A stretch of 36,868 nucleotides of DNA, taken from Acidobacteriaceae bacterium (lineage in GTDB: Bacteria > Acidobacteriota > Terriglobia > Terriglobales > Acidobacteriaceae). The position numbers were made by a program, and so were the translations under genes. Of the stretch, positions 23,762 to 31,338 are shown in pieces (positions within the stretch are counted from its first letter, which is position 1; every line of letters begins with the position of its first letter). The DNA lies in NCBI GenBank assembly GCA_030037705.1, contig JASHQE010000160.1, positions 1 to 36,868 on the forward strand. Direction: 5' to 3'. Below the pieces are notes generated by a model. That model did no database searches and was not told the origin of the DNA. It saw nothing but the letters and a program-made list of their open reading frames with translations.

Positions 23762-24979
23762 TTACTTATCCGTCAGCGCTTCCACGCCGGGGAGCTTTTT
23801 GCCTTCAAGGAATTCAAGGCTGGCGCCGCCGCCGGTGGAGATGTGCGTGATCTGCCCGGCGACACCGGCCTGATTGATGGCAGAAACCGAGTCTCCGCCG
23901 CCGATGATCGAAGTGGCTGTTTTGTTTGCGGCTACGGCTTTGGCGATGGCGTTGGTGCCAACAGCGAAGCGGGGAAACTCGAAGACGCCGGCGGGGCCAT
24001 TCCACACGATGGTCTTAGCGCCGGCGACAACCTTCTCGATTGCAGCGATCGATTTCGGGCCGATATCGAGCCCCTGCCAGTCGGCAGGGAAGTTTTTTGA
24101 AGTGTCCCAGGGCTGCGTCTTTGCGTCGGGCGAGAAGCTGTCGGCGAGAATGTTGTCGACGGGCAGCAGAAGTTCCACTCCCTTAGCTTTGGATTTGTCC
24201 AGTGCCGCCTTTGCAAGGTCGATCTTGTCTTCTTCCACGAGCGATTTGCCGGTGGTGACGCCGAGCGCGCGTTGAAAGGTATAGGCCATGCCGCCGACGA
24301 TGACCAGCGTGTCGACCTTGTCGAGCAGGTTCTCGATCACGTCGATCTTGCCGGAGATCTTCGATCCGCCGATGAGTGCGACGAAGGGCTTCTCAGGCGA
24401 TTCAAGGGCCTTGCCGAGATAGGCGATCTCTTTTTCCATCAGCAGGCCGGCGACGGCGGTCTTGATATAGTGCGTGATGCCTTCTGTGGAGGCGTGGGCG
24501 CGGTGCGCGGCGCCAAAAGCATCGTTCACGTAGATCTCGGCAAGCGAGGCAAGCGCCTTTGAGAATTCAGGGTCATTCGCTTCTTCCTCAGCGTGGAAGC
24601 GCAGGTTTTCGAGCAGCAGCACCTGGCCGGATTCAAGCTGGCGGGCAAGCTCCTGCGCGACCTCGCCGATGCAATCGGGCGAGAAGGCCGCGTTGATCGA
24701 GTAGTCCTTTTCTTTCTCGTCGAGAAGTTCGCGGAGCCGGTCCACGATGGGGCGAAGCGAGTACTTCGGATTCGGTTTGCCCTTGGGCCTGCCGAGATGC
24801 GAGGCCAGAATCACCTTGGCGCGGTGCTCGAGCGCGTACTGGATGGTGGGCAGCGTGGCCACGATGCGCGTGTCATCGGTGATGATCGAGCCGTCTTCCG
24901 AGAGCGGCACATTGAAATCGACGCGGATGAAGACGTGCTTATTGGCCAGTTCGATATCGCGGATGGTGAGCTTGGACAT
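23762..24979 (-). CDS. pgk: Phosphoglycerate kinase
   Basis: The enzyme transfers the acyl phosphate of 1,3-bisphosphoglycerate to ADP, giving 3-phosphoglycerate and ATP. The 405-residue protein has the N-terminal substrate motif 'KHVFIRVDFNVPLSEDG', the 'ILASHLGRPKGKPNPKYSL' loop, the hinge motif 'ALIGGSKISGKIDVIENLL', and the C-terminal nucleotide-binding 'WNGPAGVFEFPRFAVGT' and 'IIGGGDSVSAINQAG'. 'HISTGGGASLEFLEGKKLPG' closes the domain. The ATG at 24979 follows an AAAGG-type site. Length is standard. Confidence 0.97.
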   Translation of the reverse strand: MSKLTIRDIELANKHVFIRVDFNVPLSEDGSIITDDTRIVATLPTIQYALEHRAKVILASHLGRPKGKPNPKYSLRPIVDRLRELLDEKEKDYSINAAFSPDCIGEVAQELARQLESGQVLLLENLRFHAEEEANDPEFSKALASLAEIYVNDAFGAAHRAHASTEGITHYIKTAVAGLLMEKEIAYLGKALESPEKPFVALIGGSKISGKIDVIENLLDKVDTLVIVGGMAYTFQRALGVTTGKSLVEEDKIDLAKAALDKSKAKGVELLLPVDNILADSFSPDAKTQPWDTSKNFPADWQGLDIGPKSIAAIEKVVAGAKTIVWNGPAGVFEFPRFAVGTNAIAKAVAANKTATSIIGGGDSVSAINQAGVAGQITHISTGGGASLEFLEGKKLPGVEALTDK

Positions 24980-25000
24980 GATGCGGCGCCTTTCGCGGAT

Positions 25001-25414
25001 TCACAAAACGGTGGGGATAGAATTTTCCGGCGGCTGAGCCGAGGAGTCGTTCACGACGGCGTCCATTTCAATTTCAATGTGCCACGCCGGATTGAGGAGT
25101 GCGGTGACCACGACCATAGTGGCTGCGGGACGAGTCTCAGAGAAGAATTCGCCGTGCACGCGGCCCACTGCCTCCCAATCTTCAACATGGGTGAGATACA
25201 TACGGGTGCGCACGACATCTTGGAAGGATGCGCCGGCCTTGGCAAGCGTCTCCGCAGCAATCTCAAAGATGCGCCGCGTCTGGCCGGCAGCATCCTCGTT
25301 GTCTGCGCCTACGGGACCGGTTCCAGCCAAGTGCACGATGTTGCCAACGCGCACGGCGCGGGAGAAGCCGATGATGGGTTCGAATGGCGATCCGCCGCTG
25401 ATGTTCTGGCGCAT
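25001..25414 (-). CDS. RidA/YjgF-family protein lacking the canonical catalytic arginine
   Basis: This 137-residue protein has the chorismate-mutase-like RidA fold: 'FSRAVRVGNIVHLAGTGPVG', 'QTRRIFEIAAETLAKAGASF', 'DVVRTRMYLTHVEDWEAVGR' and the C-terminal 'HIEIEMDAVV'. Imine deaminases of this family have Arg in 'PARxxVxVxxLP'; here the matching segment is 'RPAATMVVVTALLNPAW', with Ala at that position and no LP. It therefore probably belongs to the Arg-lacking Rid subgroups, whose activity is unknown. It is embedded between gap and pgk and presumably cotranscribed with them. The RBS is CCAGGAG just upstream. Confidence 0.88.
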   Translation of the reverse strand: MRQNISGGSPFEPIIGFSRAVRVGNIVHLAGTGPVGADNEDAAGQTRRIFEIAAETLAKAGASFQDVVRTRMYLTHVEDWEAVGRVHGEFFSETRPAATMVVVTALLNPAWHIEIEMDAVVNDSSAQPPENSIPTVL

Positions 25415-25437
25415 AAAGAGACTCCTGGGTCAGAGAG

Positions 25438-25483
25438 CAGTGATCAGTGTTTCGGCATCCGGCCGACCGACCACTGATCACTG
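25438..25483. repeat. ACTGATCACTG-type inverted repeat between gap and the ridA-like gene
   Basis: CAGTGATCAGTG (25438-25449) and CACTGATCACTG (25472-25483) are a perfect 12-bp inverted repeat around a 22-base spacer containing CGGCATCCGGCCG. Each arm is nearly palindromic itself. The sequence is related to the elements in the nuo operon. It will be transcribed as an intercistronic hairpin after gap. Confidence 0.8.
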
Positions 25484-25501
25484 AACAACTGACAACTTGT
25501 T

Positions 25502-26506
25502 TTACAGGCCCTTCGAGGCCAGGAAGCCGACCAGATCGACGACGCGGTTCGAGTAGCCCCACTCGTTGTCGTACCAGCTGAAGACCTTGACGCTGTTGCC
25601 GACGGCTTTGGTAATGGGCGCGTCGACAATGGAAGAGAGTTTGTTGCCTTTGAAGTCGGCGCTGACCAACTCATGCTCTTCGTAGCCCAGAATGCCTTTC
25701 AGTTTGCCTTCGGCTGCGGCCTTAAAGGCTGCATTCAGGCTGGCCGCGTCGGTGGGCTTTTCAGCGGTGTAGGTGAGGTCGACGAGGGAGACATTCGGCG
25801 TAGGGACGCGGATCGAGAAGCCGTCCAGCTTGCCGGCGGTTTCAGGCAGCACCAGCTTGAGAGCCTTGGCCGCTCCGGTCGAAGTGGGAATCATCGAAAG
25901 GCCGGCGGCGCGGGCGCGTCGGAGATCCTTGTGCGGGAAATCGAGGACCACCTGATCGTTGGTGTAGCTGTGGATGGTGGTCATGATGCCGGAGACAAGT
26001 CCGGTAGTTTCAAGAATGACTTTGACGACCGGCGCGAGGCAGTTGGTAGTGCAACTCGCGTTCGAGATCACGTTGTGTTTGGCCGGATCGTACTTGTCCT
26101 GATTGACGCCCAGCACGATGGTGATGTCTTCATTGGAGGCAGGCGCGGAGATGATGACCTTCTTCACCGTGGAACCGAGATGCGCCTTGGCCTTGGTCGC
26201 ATCGGTAAAGTGGCCGGTGGACTCGACGACGATCTGCGCACCCACATCGGCCCAGGGCAGCTTGGCGGGGTCGCGCTCCGCATAGACTTTAATCTTCTTG
26301 CCGTCGACTGAGATGAAATCCTCGCCTGCCTGGATGTCATTCTTCAGATTGCCGAGAATGGAGTCGTATTTGAGCAGGTGGGCCAGAGTGGCCGGGCTCG
26401 TCAGATCGTTGACAGCGACAAAGTCGATCTCCGGATTGCCGAGGGCGGCGCGCAAAACATTGCGTCCAATGCGGCCGAAGCCGTTGATTCCAACCTTAAC
26501 TGCCAT
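25502..26506 (-). CDS. gap: Glyceraldehyde-3-phosphate dehydrogenase (type I)
   Basis: The enzyme oxidatively phosphorylates glyceraldehyde 3-phosphate to 1,3-bisphosphoglycerate. The 334-residue protein has the NAD-binding 'VGINGFGRIGRNVLRA', catalytic Cys152 in 'SNASCTTNCLAPVVKVI', the His in 'TIHSYTNDQ', and C-terminal 'WYDNEWGYSNRVVDLVGFLA'. AAGGAG ten bases upstream fixes the ATG at 26506. The open frame continues upstream to 26728, but that part is non-homologous 5' sequence. First gene of the glycolytic operon. The Asp in 'AVNDLTS' fits NAD preference. Confidence 0.97.
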   Translation of the reverse strand: MAVKVGINGFGRIGRNVLRAALGNPEIDFVAVNDLTSPATLAHLLKYDSILGNLKNDIQAGEDFISVDGKKIKVYAERDPAKLPWADVGAQIVVESTGHFTDATKAKAHLGSTVKKVIISAPASNEDITIVLGVNQDKYDPAKHNVISNASCTTNCLAPVVKVILETTGLVSGIMTTIHSYTNDQVVLDFPHKDLRRARAAGLSMIPTSTGAAKALKLVLPETAGKLDGFSIRVPTPNVSLVDLTYTAEKPTDAASLNAAFKAAAEGKLKGILGYEEHELVSADFKGNKLSSIVDAPITKAVGNSVKVFSWYDNEWGYSNRVVDLVGFLASKGL

Positions 26507-26816
26507 GCTTGATTTCTCCTTATTTTCTGTGGCGCTGCTGGGGTTTATAAGCTTGGATCGTGAGGCGTCTGGAGTACGCCAAGAAGGCAATTCCACCAAA
26601 CTCTTGATCGTACCATCCGAGGCTTGGTGCGCGAAACGTAAACGTTTTCGCCCGTCCGCTGCGAATAAACGATTTCCTAATTCCAATCTCGCCGGTTCCA
26701 TTGTGGAGTTATCTGCGACGACCTGCACAGCGTTTGCAGCCTGATCGGGTGGTGTGGTATTCGGGTATCAGGACACGAGCCCGCAAGCGGCAGTGACAGC
26801 AAGAGTTGAAGGCGGC
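26507..26816. other. Divergent intergenic region gap / P-loop kinase
   Basis: The 310 bases separate divergent genes and should contain both promoters. The most symmetrical site is CGAAACGTAAACGTTTTCG (26632-26650), a near-perfect palindrome around AAACGTTT that could be an operator. On the minus strand TATAAA (about 26545-26550) could be a -10 box for gap, but no matching -35 is evident. No gene is seen. Confidence 0.4.
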
Positions 26817-27581
26817 ATGAGAAGACGTTCCAGACGCGCTCCGAATACTTCCGAATCCACAGGCAAAATCGGCCAGGAACTTCCACCGAATCAGCCGGCC
26901 CCGCTGGTGCCGTCGTATGCGGATGCACCTCCGCCTGCACGCCCGCGTGCCACGGAGCCACAGCGCCATGCGCAAGCGCCGGAACGGCAGTCCAATCAGA
27001 ATTGGACTGCGAGGCAGGAGTGGAATGTGCCGGCAGGATCGGGCCGCCTGGAGGTGGAGACGCAGCCGGAGATGCCGACTGCCCCCATCTCCGAGCCCGG
27101 CGCGGCGGAGCGCTCGCCGCAGGCTCCGAAGGGTTATGTGGTACTGGCCATCGGCCTGCCCGGCTCGGGCAAAACCACGTGGTTCGGCCGGCGCGGCGTG
27201 ACGCCGTTATCGTCCGATCTGTTGCGCAACATTCTCTTTGACGATGTGGAGGAGCAGCGCTATCAAGGGCTGGTTTTTTCCACGCTGCGCTCGATGCTGC
27301 GGGCGCGGCTCATTGCCAAAATGCCATGGAATTATGTGGACGCGACCAATCTGTCGACACACGAGCGGCGCCAGTGGATCAAGATGGCGAAGAGCTTCGG
27401 CTACGAGGTGCAGGCAGTGTTCTTTGATGTACCACTTGAAGTCTGCCTCGAACGTAACCGCCAGCGCGACCGCTCGGTGAGCGAAGACGTGATGCGCAAG
27501 ATGGCCGAAAAACTCAAACCGCCGGTCTTCGAAGAGGGATTCTCGAAGATTACGGTGGTGCGGGTGAAGAGCGCGAGTTAA
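26817..27581 (+). CDS. P-loop kinase (polynucleotide-kinase-like) with disordered N-terminus
   Basis: This 254-residue protein has two parts. Residues 1 to about 120 are Pro/Ala/Gln/Arg-rich and low in hydrophobics, so probably disordered. Residues about 125-254 are a kinase domain of the PNK-type P-loop superfamily: Walker A 'GLPGSGKTTW', then 'LSSDLLRNILFDD', 'NYVDATNLSTHERRQWIKMA', 'VQAVFFDVPLEVCLERNRQR' and the lid-like 'RDRSVSEDVMRKMAEKL'. The DxTN and CxxRNxxR motifs are those of predicted kinases related to T4 Pnk; the substrate is unknown. The ATG at 26817 follows GAAGG; a GTG at 26754 would add 21 residues. The DinB gene follows after 13 bases. Confidence 0.85.
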   Translation: MRRRSRRAPNTSESTGKIGQELPPNQPAPLVPSYADAPPPARPRATEPQRHAQAPERQSNQNWTARQEWNVPAGSGRLEVETQPEMPTAPISEPGAAERSPQAPKGYVVLAIGLPGSGKTTWFGRRGVTPLSSDLLRNILFDDVEEQRYQGLVFSTLRSMLRARLIAKMPWNYVDATNLSTHERRQWIKMAKSFGYEVQAVFFDVPLEVCLERNRQRDRSVSEDVMRKMAEKLKPPVFEEGFSKITVVRVKSAS

Positions 27582-27594
27582 TGTGCAGGTTTCT

Positions 27595-28122
27595 ATGAGT
27601 ACTTCTTTAACTCCATACATTGAACCCTGGCTGCGTGGCACGCATGCCGACGTTCCCGCCGCGGGCCGTGCTGTGCTGCACGCGCTTGATCTGGCGCTCG
27701 ATGACCTGACCAAGTGGACTGAAGGGCTGAGTGACGCAGAGATTCATGCGCAGCCGCTTGGCCTTACTTCAATTGCCTTTCATCTGCGCCACATTGCGCG
27801 CTCGACCGATCGGATTCTGACTTATGCCGAAGGCGGGCAGCTTTCGCCGGAGCAGCTTGCGATGCTCAAGAGCGAGCAGGGCGGGGAAGGTGCGCAGGAG
27901 ACGCTGGCCGAGCTGCTTGCGGAGGTGGAGATCTCGTTTGAGAATGCCGCCGAGCGCATTCGCGTGCTGGCGTCAGCCGACCTCGACACCTTTCGCGGCG
28001 TGGGACGCAAGCAGTTGCCGACATCGATCGGCGGGGCGCTGATTCACGTAGCCGATCACACGCAGCGGCACGTAGGCCAGGTGGTCACGACGGCGAAGGT
28101 GTTGAGGGCGCTGCGGAGTTAG
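27595..28122 (+). CDS. DinB-family protein
   Basis: This 175-residue four-helix-bundle protein of the DinB/YfiT-like superfamily has the expected histidines for a metal site: one in 'IAFHLRHIARSTDRIL' and two in 'ALIHVADHTQRHVGQVVTT'. Such proteins are often thiol-dependent transferases or of unknown function; a DNA-damage role is only historical for the family. ATG 27595 with CAGG five bases before is preferred over GTG 27583. It is close behind the P-loop kinase gene, possibly in the same operon. Confidence 0.85.
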   Translation: MSTSLTPYIEPWLRGTHADVPAAGRAVLHALDLALDDLTKWTEGLSDAEIHAQPLGLTSIAFHLRHIARSTDRILTYAEGGQLSPEQLAMLKSEQGGEGAQETLAELLAEVEISFENAAERIRVLASADLDTFRGVGRKQLPTSIGGALIHVADHTQRHVGQVVTTAKVLRALRS

Positions 28123-28223
28123 AGCAGTTCCCGAATGAATGTTGACTTTTAAAAGTCGAGTAGGGTGGCGGCGGACGCCACTGGGCGGGTGTGCTTTCAG
28201 ACTACACCCATTCGGGAACTGCT
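28123..28223. repeat. 101-bp MITE-like element with 15-bp perfect terminal inverted repeats
   Basis: AGCAGTTCCCGAATG (28123-28137) and CATTCGGGAACTGCT (28209-28223) are perfect inverted repeats. The inside contains the perfect palindrome GACTTTTAAAAGTC (28144-28157) and a GGCGGCGGACGCC hairpin. It encodes nothing. A lone end (GGGAACTGCTATAG) recurs at 30751-30764 after the histidine kinase gene. It directly abuts the DinB stop codon. Confidence 0.75.
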
Positions 28224-28270
28224 ATAGGCTATCGGCCTATCCGTCGACTTTCAGCTACAGGTCAATAATT

Positions 28271-28316
28271 CAAGCACTGTCATGTTGAGCGGAGAGTCGA
28301 AACATCTGCGGTTCGT
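28271..28316 (+). repeat. Fragment of the TGTCATCCTGAGCG-type dispersed repeat
   Basis: CAAGCACTGTCATGTTGAGC followed by AGAGTCGAAACATCTGCGGTT parallels 6944-6990 and the last bases of the window (36836-36860). It lies between the 101-bp element and the compound palindromic element, making 28123-28671 a repeat-packed non-coding gap of 549 bases. Confidence 0.65.
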
Positions 28317-28359
28317 CTCGTAGCTCCACGGACAATACACTCATCAAGATGTCAAAGCT

Positions 28360-28530
28360 GGGTGCCCCAGGTCTGGATTTTCAGACCTGGGAAAGCACAG
28401 CGCCTGACCTATCCGCTGTCATTTTGAGCGAAGTCCTCCGCTACGCCTCGGTTGCTCAGGATCACAGTGCTTGGGCGGGATTTGTGCTTTCCCAGGTCTT
28501 CCGCCGCGGCGGACGAGACCTGGGGCACCC
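28360..28530. repeat. Compound palindromic element (GGTGCCCCAGGTCT family), complete copy A
   Basis: The outer ends are inverted: GGGTGCCCCAGGTCT (28360-28374) and AGACCTGGGGCACCC (28516-28530). Each end is itself a hairpin: CCCAGGTCTG-gatttt-CAGACCTGGG on the left, and CCCAGGTCT then CCGCCGCGGCGG then AGACCTGGG on the right. CAGACCTGGGAAAGC and GCTTTCCCAGGTCT are additional inverted inner copies. The middle contains a CTGTCATTTTGAGCGAAGTC segment. A second complete copy is at 36023-36184. The open frames here are artefacts of the repeat. Confidence 0.85.
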
Positions 28531-28671
28531 GGCCCCAACAACTCGGTCCAAACATTCTCCCGGAGGGAGAACACGAAAATAGCCCGGGGTGGAGTTCGCC
28601 GCAGCGAACGCAACCCCGGGACAGAAAGACAACGATTCGTCCCACGTCCCGTAGGGCCGTGGTGAACAAAT

Positions 28672-29325
28672 TTATTCCGTCTGATCCTCGTTGACCACGA
28701 GCTCCAGAAGATGGCCCATCTTTTCCTGCTTGGTGCGCAGGTAGCGCTCGAAGGTCTCGTGCGGCTCGACTTCGGCCGAGATGCGTTCCGTCACGGCGAT
28801 GCCTGCCGATTCGAGCGCGGCTACTTTTTCAGGATTGTTGGTGATGAGCCGTACCCGCGAAACGCCGAGCAGCTTGAGCGCGGCGGAGGGTAGTTCATAG
28901 CCGCGGCAATCGGCGGCGAAGCCCAGCTCCAGGTTGGCTTCGACAGTATCGCGGCCCTGGTCCTGCAACTCATATGCTCTCAATTTGGCCATCAGACCGA
29001 TGCCCCGGCCCTCCTTCTGTTCGTAGAGCAAGATGCCCGCGCCGGCCGCGGCGATCTTCTTGAGAGCCATCTCCAATTGCAGCCGGCAGTCGCAACGCAG
29101 CGAATGGAAGACGTCGCCGGTCAGGCACTGCGAGTGAATCCGAACCAACGGTGCTGCCGAATGAATATTGCCCATTACCAGCGCGACTAGCTCCTCTTTT
29201 TCGCAGCCCGGCTCGCAGCCAGGGTGCGATGCTGCGACGACACCCTCGAAGCCGAGAATTCGAAAATGTCCCCAACGGGTGGGGAAGTCTGCTTCGGCGA
29301 CCTTCTTCACACCTTCGATTGCCAT
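28672..29325 (-). CDS. ribA: GTP cyclohydrolase II
   Basis: The enzyme opens the imidazole ring of GTP, giving the first committed intermediate of riboflavin synthesis. The 217-residue stand-alone protein has the zinc ligands Cys67, Cys78 and Cys80 in 'RIHSQCLTGDVFHSLRCDC', the catalytic 'YEQKEGRGIGLMAKLRAYEL', and 'LPSAALKLLGVSRVRLITNN' before the C-terminal 'PEKVAALESAGI'. It is not fused to RibB, unlike RibBA. No other riboflavin gene is adjacent, so it is a dispersed pathway gene. The segment 'HPGCEPGCEKEELVALVMGN' is longer than in E. coli RibA. Confidence 0.95.
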   Translation of the reverse strand: MAIEGVKKVAEADFPTRWGHFRILGFEGVVAASHPGCEPGCEKEELVALVMGNIHSAAPLVRIHSQCLTGDVFHSLRCDCRLQLEMALKKIAAAGAGILLYEQKEGRGIGLMAKLRAYELQDQGRDTVEANLELGFAADCRGYELPSAALKLLGVSRVRLITNNPEKVAALESAGIAVTERISAEVEPHETFERYLRTKQEKMGHLLELVVNEDQTE

Positions 29326-29450
29326 AAGCCCATTCTACGAGGATTGAATGCGAGGATGCGGCAGACCGCGTCCCGGGTGCAACCCCTTAAGAAAGGTGCA
29401 ACCCTTCAGGGGATTAGATACTTGAGCACGCGGCGCGATACATTTGTGGG

Positions 29451-30749
29451 GTGACCGATCGGCTGCTTCTCATCACATTACTGGTCAAGCTGGGCGTGGT
29501 TGCCTCGGTGGCCAGCGTGCTGGCGCGCGCCAGCACTTTCCGGCGGCTTCTGTTTGCGGAGAAGCGGCGCACGCGGCAAACGCTGGCGCTGCTGGCATTT
29601 TTCCTGATTCCGCTTACGCTCGGCGTCTGGTTCCGGTTTCTGGTGCCCAACTTCCTGGCGGCCGATATCTCGTTTGAGGCCATTATTCTGCTGGGCCTGC
29701 TGATCGGCCCGCGCTGGGCCATGCTCAGCGGCGTAGTGCTGTCGGTTCCCGCGGTCTGGCACGGAGAGTATCTCGCGCTACCCTTCGATGCCGCGCTCGG
29801 GCTGGCTGCGGGCTTTATCGGACGGTTCGTAGAGAAGGAAGAAATCTGGTCGTTTACACCCTTTATCGATCTCAGCCTTTACCGCTGGGTGCGGCGCAAC
29901 CTCAGCAAGCCGCGCATCGATCGCCAGATTCTCCTTCTCGTGCTCATTGCCGCGATGGAGATGGTGCGCGACTGGATCGCCCGCGCGTTTCCGCATCGGC
30001 TCTTCGCGCTGCTGGCCAGCGAGATCTGGCTGCAGGCGCTGGTCTGGATCAGCGCGCCCATCGTGGTGGGCATTGCCCTCAAGGTGTGGAACGCGCTGCG
30101 CATCGAGATCTCGCTCGAAGAGCAGAAGCGGCTGGTGCTGGAGGCACGGCTGGACGCGTTGCAGCGGCAGATCAATCCGCATTTTCTCTTCAATACGCTC
30201 AACTCGATTGCAGCGCTGGTGCGCAGCCAGCCCGAACTGGCCCGCGAGATGACAGTAAAGCTGGCCAACATCCTGCGCGCGCTGCTCAAAGACCACGACA
30301 CGTACGTTCCACTCAGCCAGGAGCTGAGCTTTACGGACGATTATCTCGGTATCGAGGTGGTGCGCTTCGGGGCCGACAAGCTCAAAGTCGAGAAGGAGAT
30401 CGATCCGCGCACACTGGATATCCTGGTGCCCAGTATCCTGCTGCAGCCGCTCATCGAAAACAGCATCAAACACGGGCTGGAGCCGCGTATCCACGGCGGC
30501 ACCGTGACGCTGCGCAGCCGCCTGGAAGGGAAGTGCGTTTTAATCGAAGTGGCCGATGACGGCGTGGGTATAGGCAACCGGCCTGCCTCAGCGTTGCGCC
30601 ACACCGGCGCCGGAATCGGTATGAAGAACGTACAGGAGCGGCTGGAGGTCCTTTATGGCGACCAGGCGCACTTTAGCGTGGTCAGCAATCCTGGGCGCGG
30701 CACGCGGGTTTCGATCGAGATTCCAGCGCATCTGCGGGAGACAGACTGA
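29451..30749 (+). CDS. LytS-type sensor histidine kinase (orphan)
   Basis: This 432-residue membrane sensor has hydrophobic segments at about 5-25, 43-63, 75-100, 105-122, 158-175 and 188-212, resembling a multi-pass LytS-like sensor. A short coiled linker precedes the His_kinase domain with phosphoacceptor His244 in 'QINPHFLFNTLNSIAALV'. The ATPase has the N-box 'LLQPLIENSIKHGL', G1 'VADDGVGIG' and G2 'GAGIGMKNVQERL'. It starts with GTG, overlapping the upstream GGGG stretch. Such kinases normally pair with a LytTR response regulator, but none is adjacent: the flanks are ribA (divergent) and a convergent small membrane gene. The signal is unknown. Confidence 0.9.
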   Translation: MTDRLLLITLLVKLGVVASVASVLARASTFRRLLFAEKRRTRQTLALLAFFLIPLTLGVWFRFLVPNFLAADISFEAIILLGLLIGPRWAMLSGVVLSVPAVWHGEYLALPFDAALGLAAGFIGRFVEKEEIWSFTPFIDLSLYRWVRRNLSKPRIDRQILLLVLIAAMEMVRDWIARAFPHRLFALLASEIWLQALVWISAPIVVGIALKVWNALRIEISLEEQKRLVLEARLDALQRQINPHFLFNTLNSIAALVRSQPELAREMTVKLANILRALLKDHDTYVPLSQELSFTDDYLGIEVVRFGADKLKVEKEIDPRTLDILVPSILLQPLIENSIKHGLEPRIHGGTVTLRSRLEGKCVLIEVADDGVGIGNRPASALRHTGAGIGMKNVQERLEVLYGDQAHFSVVSNPGRGTRVSIEIPAHLRETD

Positions 30750-30778
30750 TGGGAACTGCTATAGAGGATGACGTGCGA

Positions 30779-30806
30779 AGCGGCGCATACCGAAGTACGC
30801 GCCGCT
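30779..30806. terminator. Strong GC hairpin between convergent genes (terminator-like)
   Basis: AGCGGCGC-ATAC-CGAA-GTAC-GCGCCGCT forms an 8-bp GC stem extended by a partly paired inner stem with a tetraloop (CGAA on plus, TTCG on minus). It lies 30 bases after the histidine kinase stop and 23 before the stop of the convergent gene. There is no T-run on either side, so if it acts as a terminator it is not of the classical type. Confidence 0.45.
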
Positions 30807-30828
30807 GGTTGAAACGGGGTGAAGAGGT

Positions 30829-31338
30829 TTAGGCGGCGGGTCGTTCGCCGGGATGCTTGGCGCGGTAATCCAACCAGTGCTTGAACTCTTCCTTCACGCT
30901 GCGCCCGGGCTTGCTGAACTGGCGGTTGCCCTGCCGCAGGTAAAGGACGAAATCCTCATAGTCCTCGGCATTTCCGCCTGTGGGCCCTGCCTCAGCCCTA
31001 TCGTAGTCGGATTTTTTCTTGCCTTTCCCGCCGAAGAGCCAGGTCGCCTCAAAGAGTGCAATGCTCGGAGTGAAGAAGCGAATAACCCAGAAATACGGGA
31101 TGTGATCCCGTGCTTCGGCGAAGACGACGAGGAGAGCGAGGCACGCGACGTGAGTAAAGACGGTGGACACAGGAGACAAGGAGATGCCCCTATCCTGGAC
31201 GGCGGTTATCACCAGAAACGCGAGGAACAGATGATAGGAAACCAGCATCGGAATGTAAATCGCCAGGCTACCGTCGGGGAAGAGAGGCACGAGCATGTAA
31301 CCAACCAGGCCACAGAGTATAAGTACGATTCCCTTCAT
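30829..31338 (-). CDS. Small four-helix membrane protein of unknown function
   Basis: This 169-residue protein belongs to no family I recognise. The first 110 residues contain four hydrophobic segments: about 2-20, 25-47, 56-74 and 83-104. The last 65 residues are charged and hydrophilic ('GKGKKKSDYDRAEAGPTGG', then 'VKEEFKHWLDYRAKHPGERPA') and probably lie in the cytoplasm. The ATG at 31338 gives a plausible first helix. It converges with the histidine kinase gene, separated by a GC hairpin. Codon use resembles the neighbours, so it is likely a real gene. Confidence 0.75.
   Translation of the reverse strand: MKGIVLILCGLVGYMLVPLFPDGSLAIYIPMLVSYHLFLAFLVITAVQDRGISLSPVSTVFTHVACLALLVVFAEARDHIPYFWVIRFFTPSIALFEATWLFGGKGKKKSDYDRAEAGPTGGNAEDYEDFVLYLRQGNRQFSKPGRSVKEEFKHWLDYRAKHPGERPAA

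Noticed and set aside
26507..26728. N-terminal extension of GAPDH
   Set aside because: Non-homologous; AAGGAG in front of ATG 26506 and the standard MAVKVGINGFG start decide against it.
28349..28582. Open frame of 77 codons in the repeat region
   Set aside because: Lies entirely in the compound palindromic repeat and has no ribosome site.
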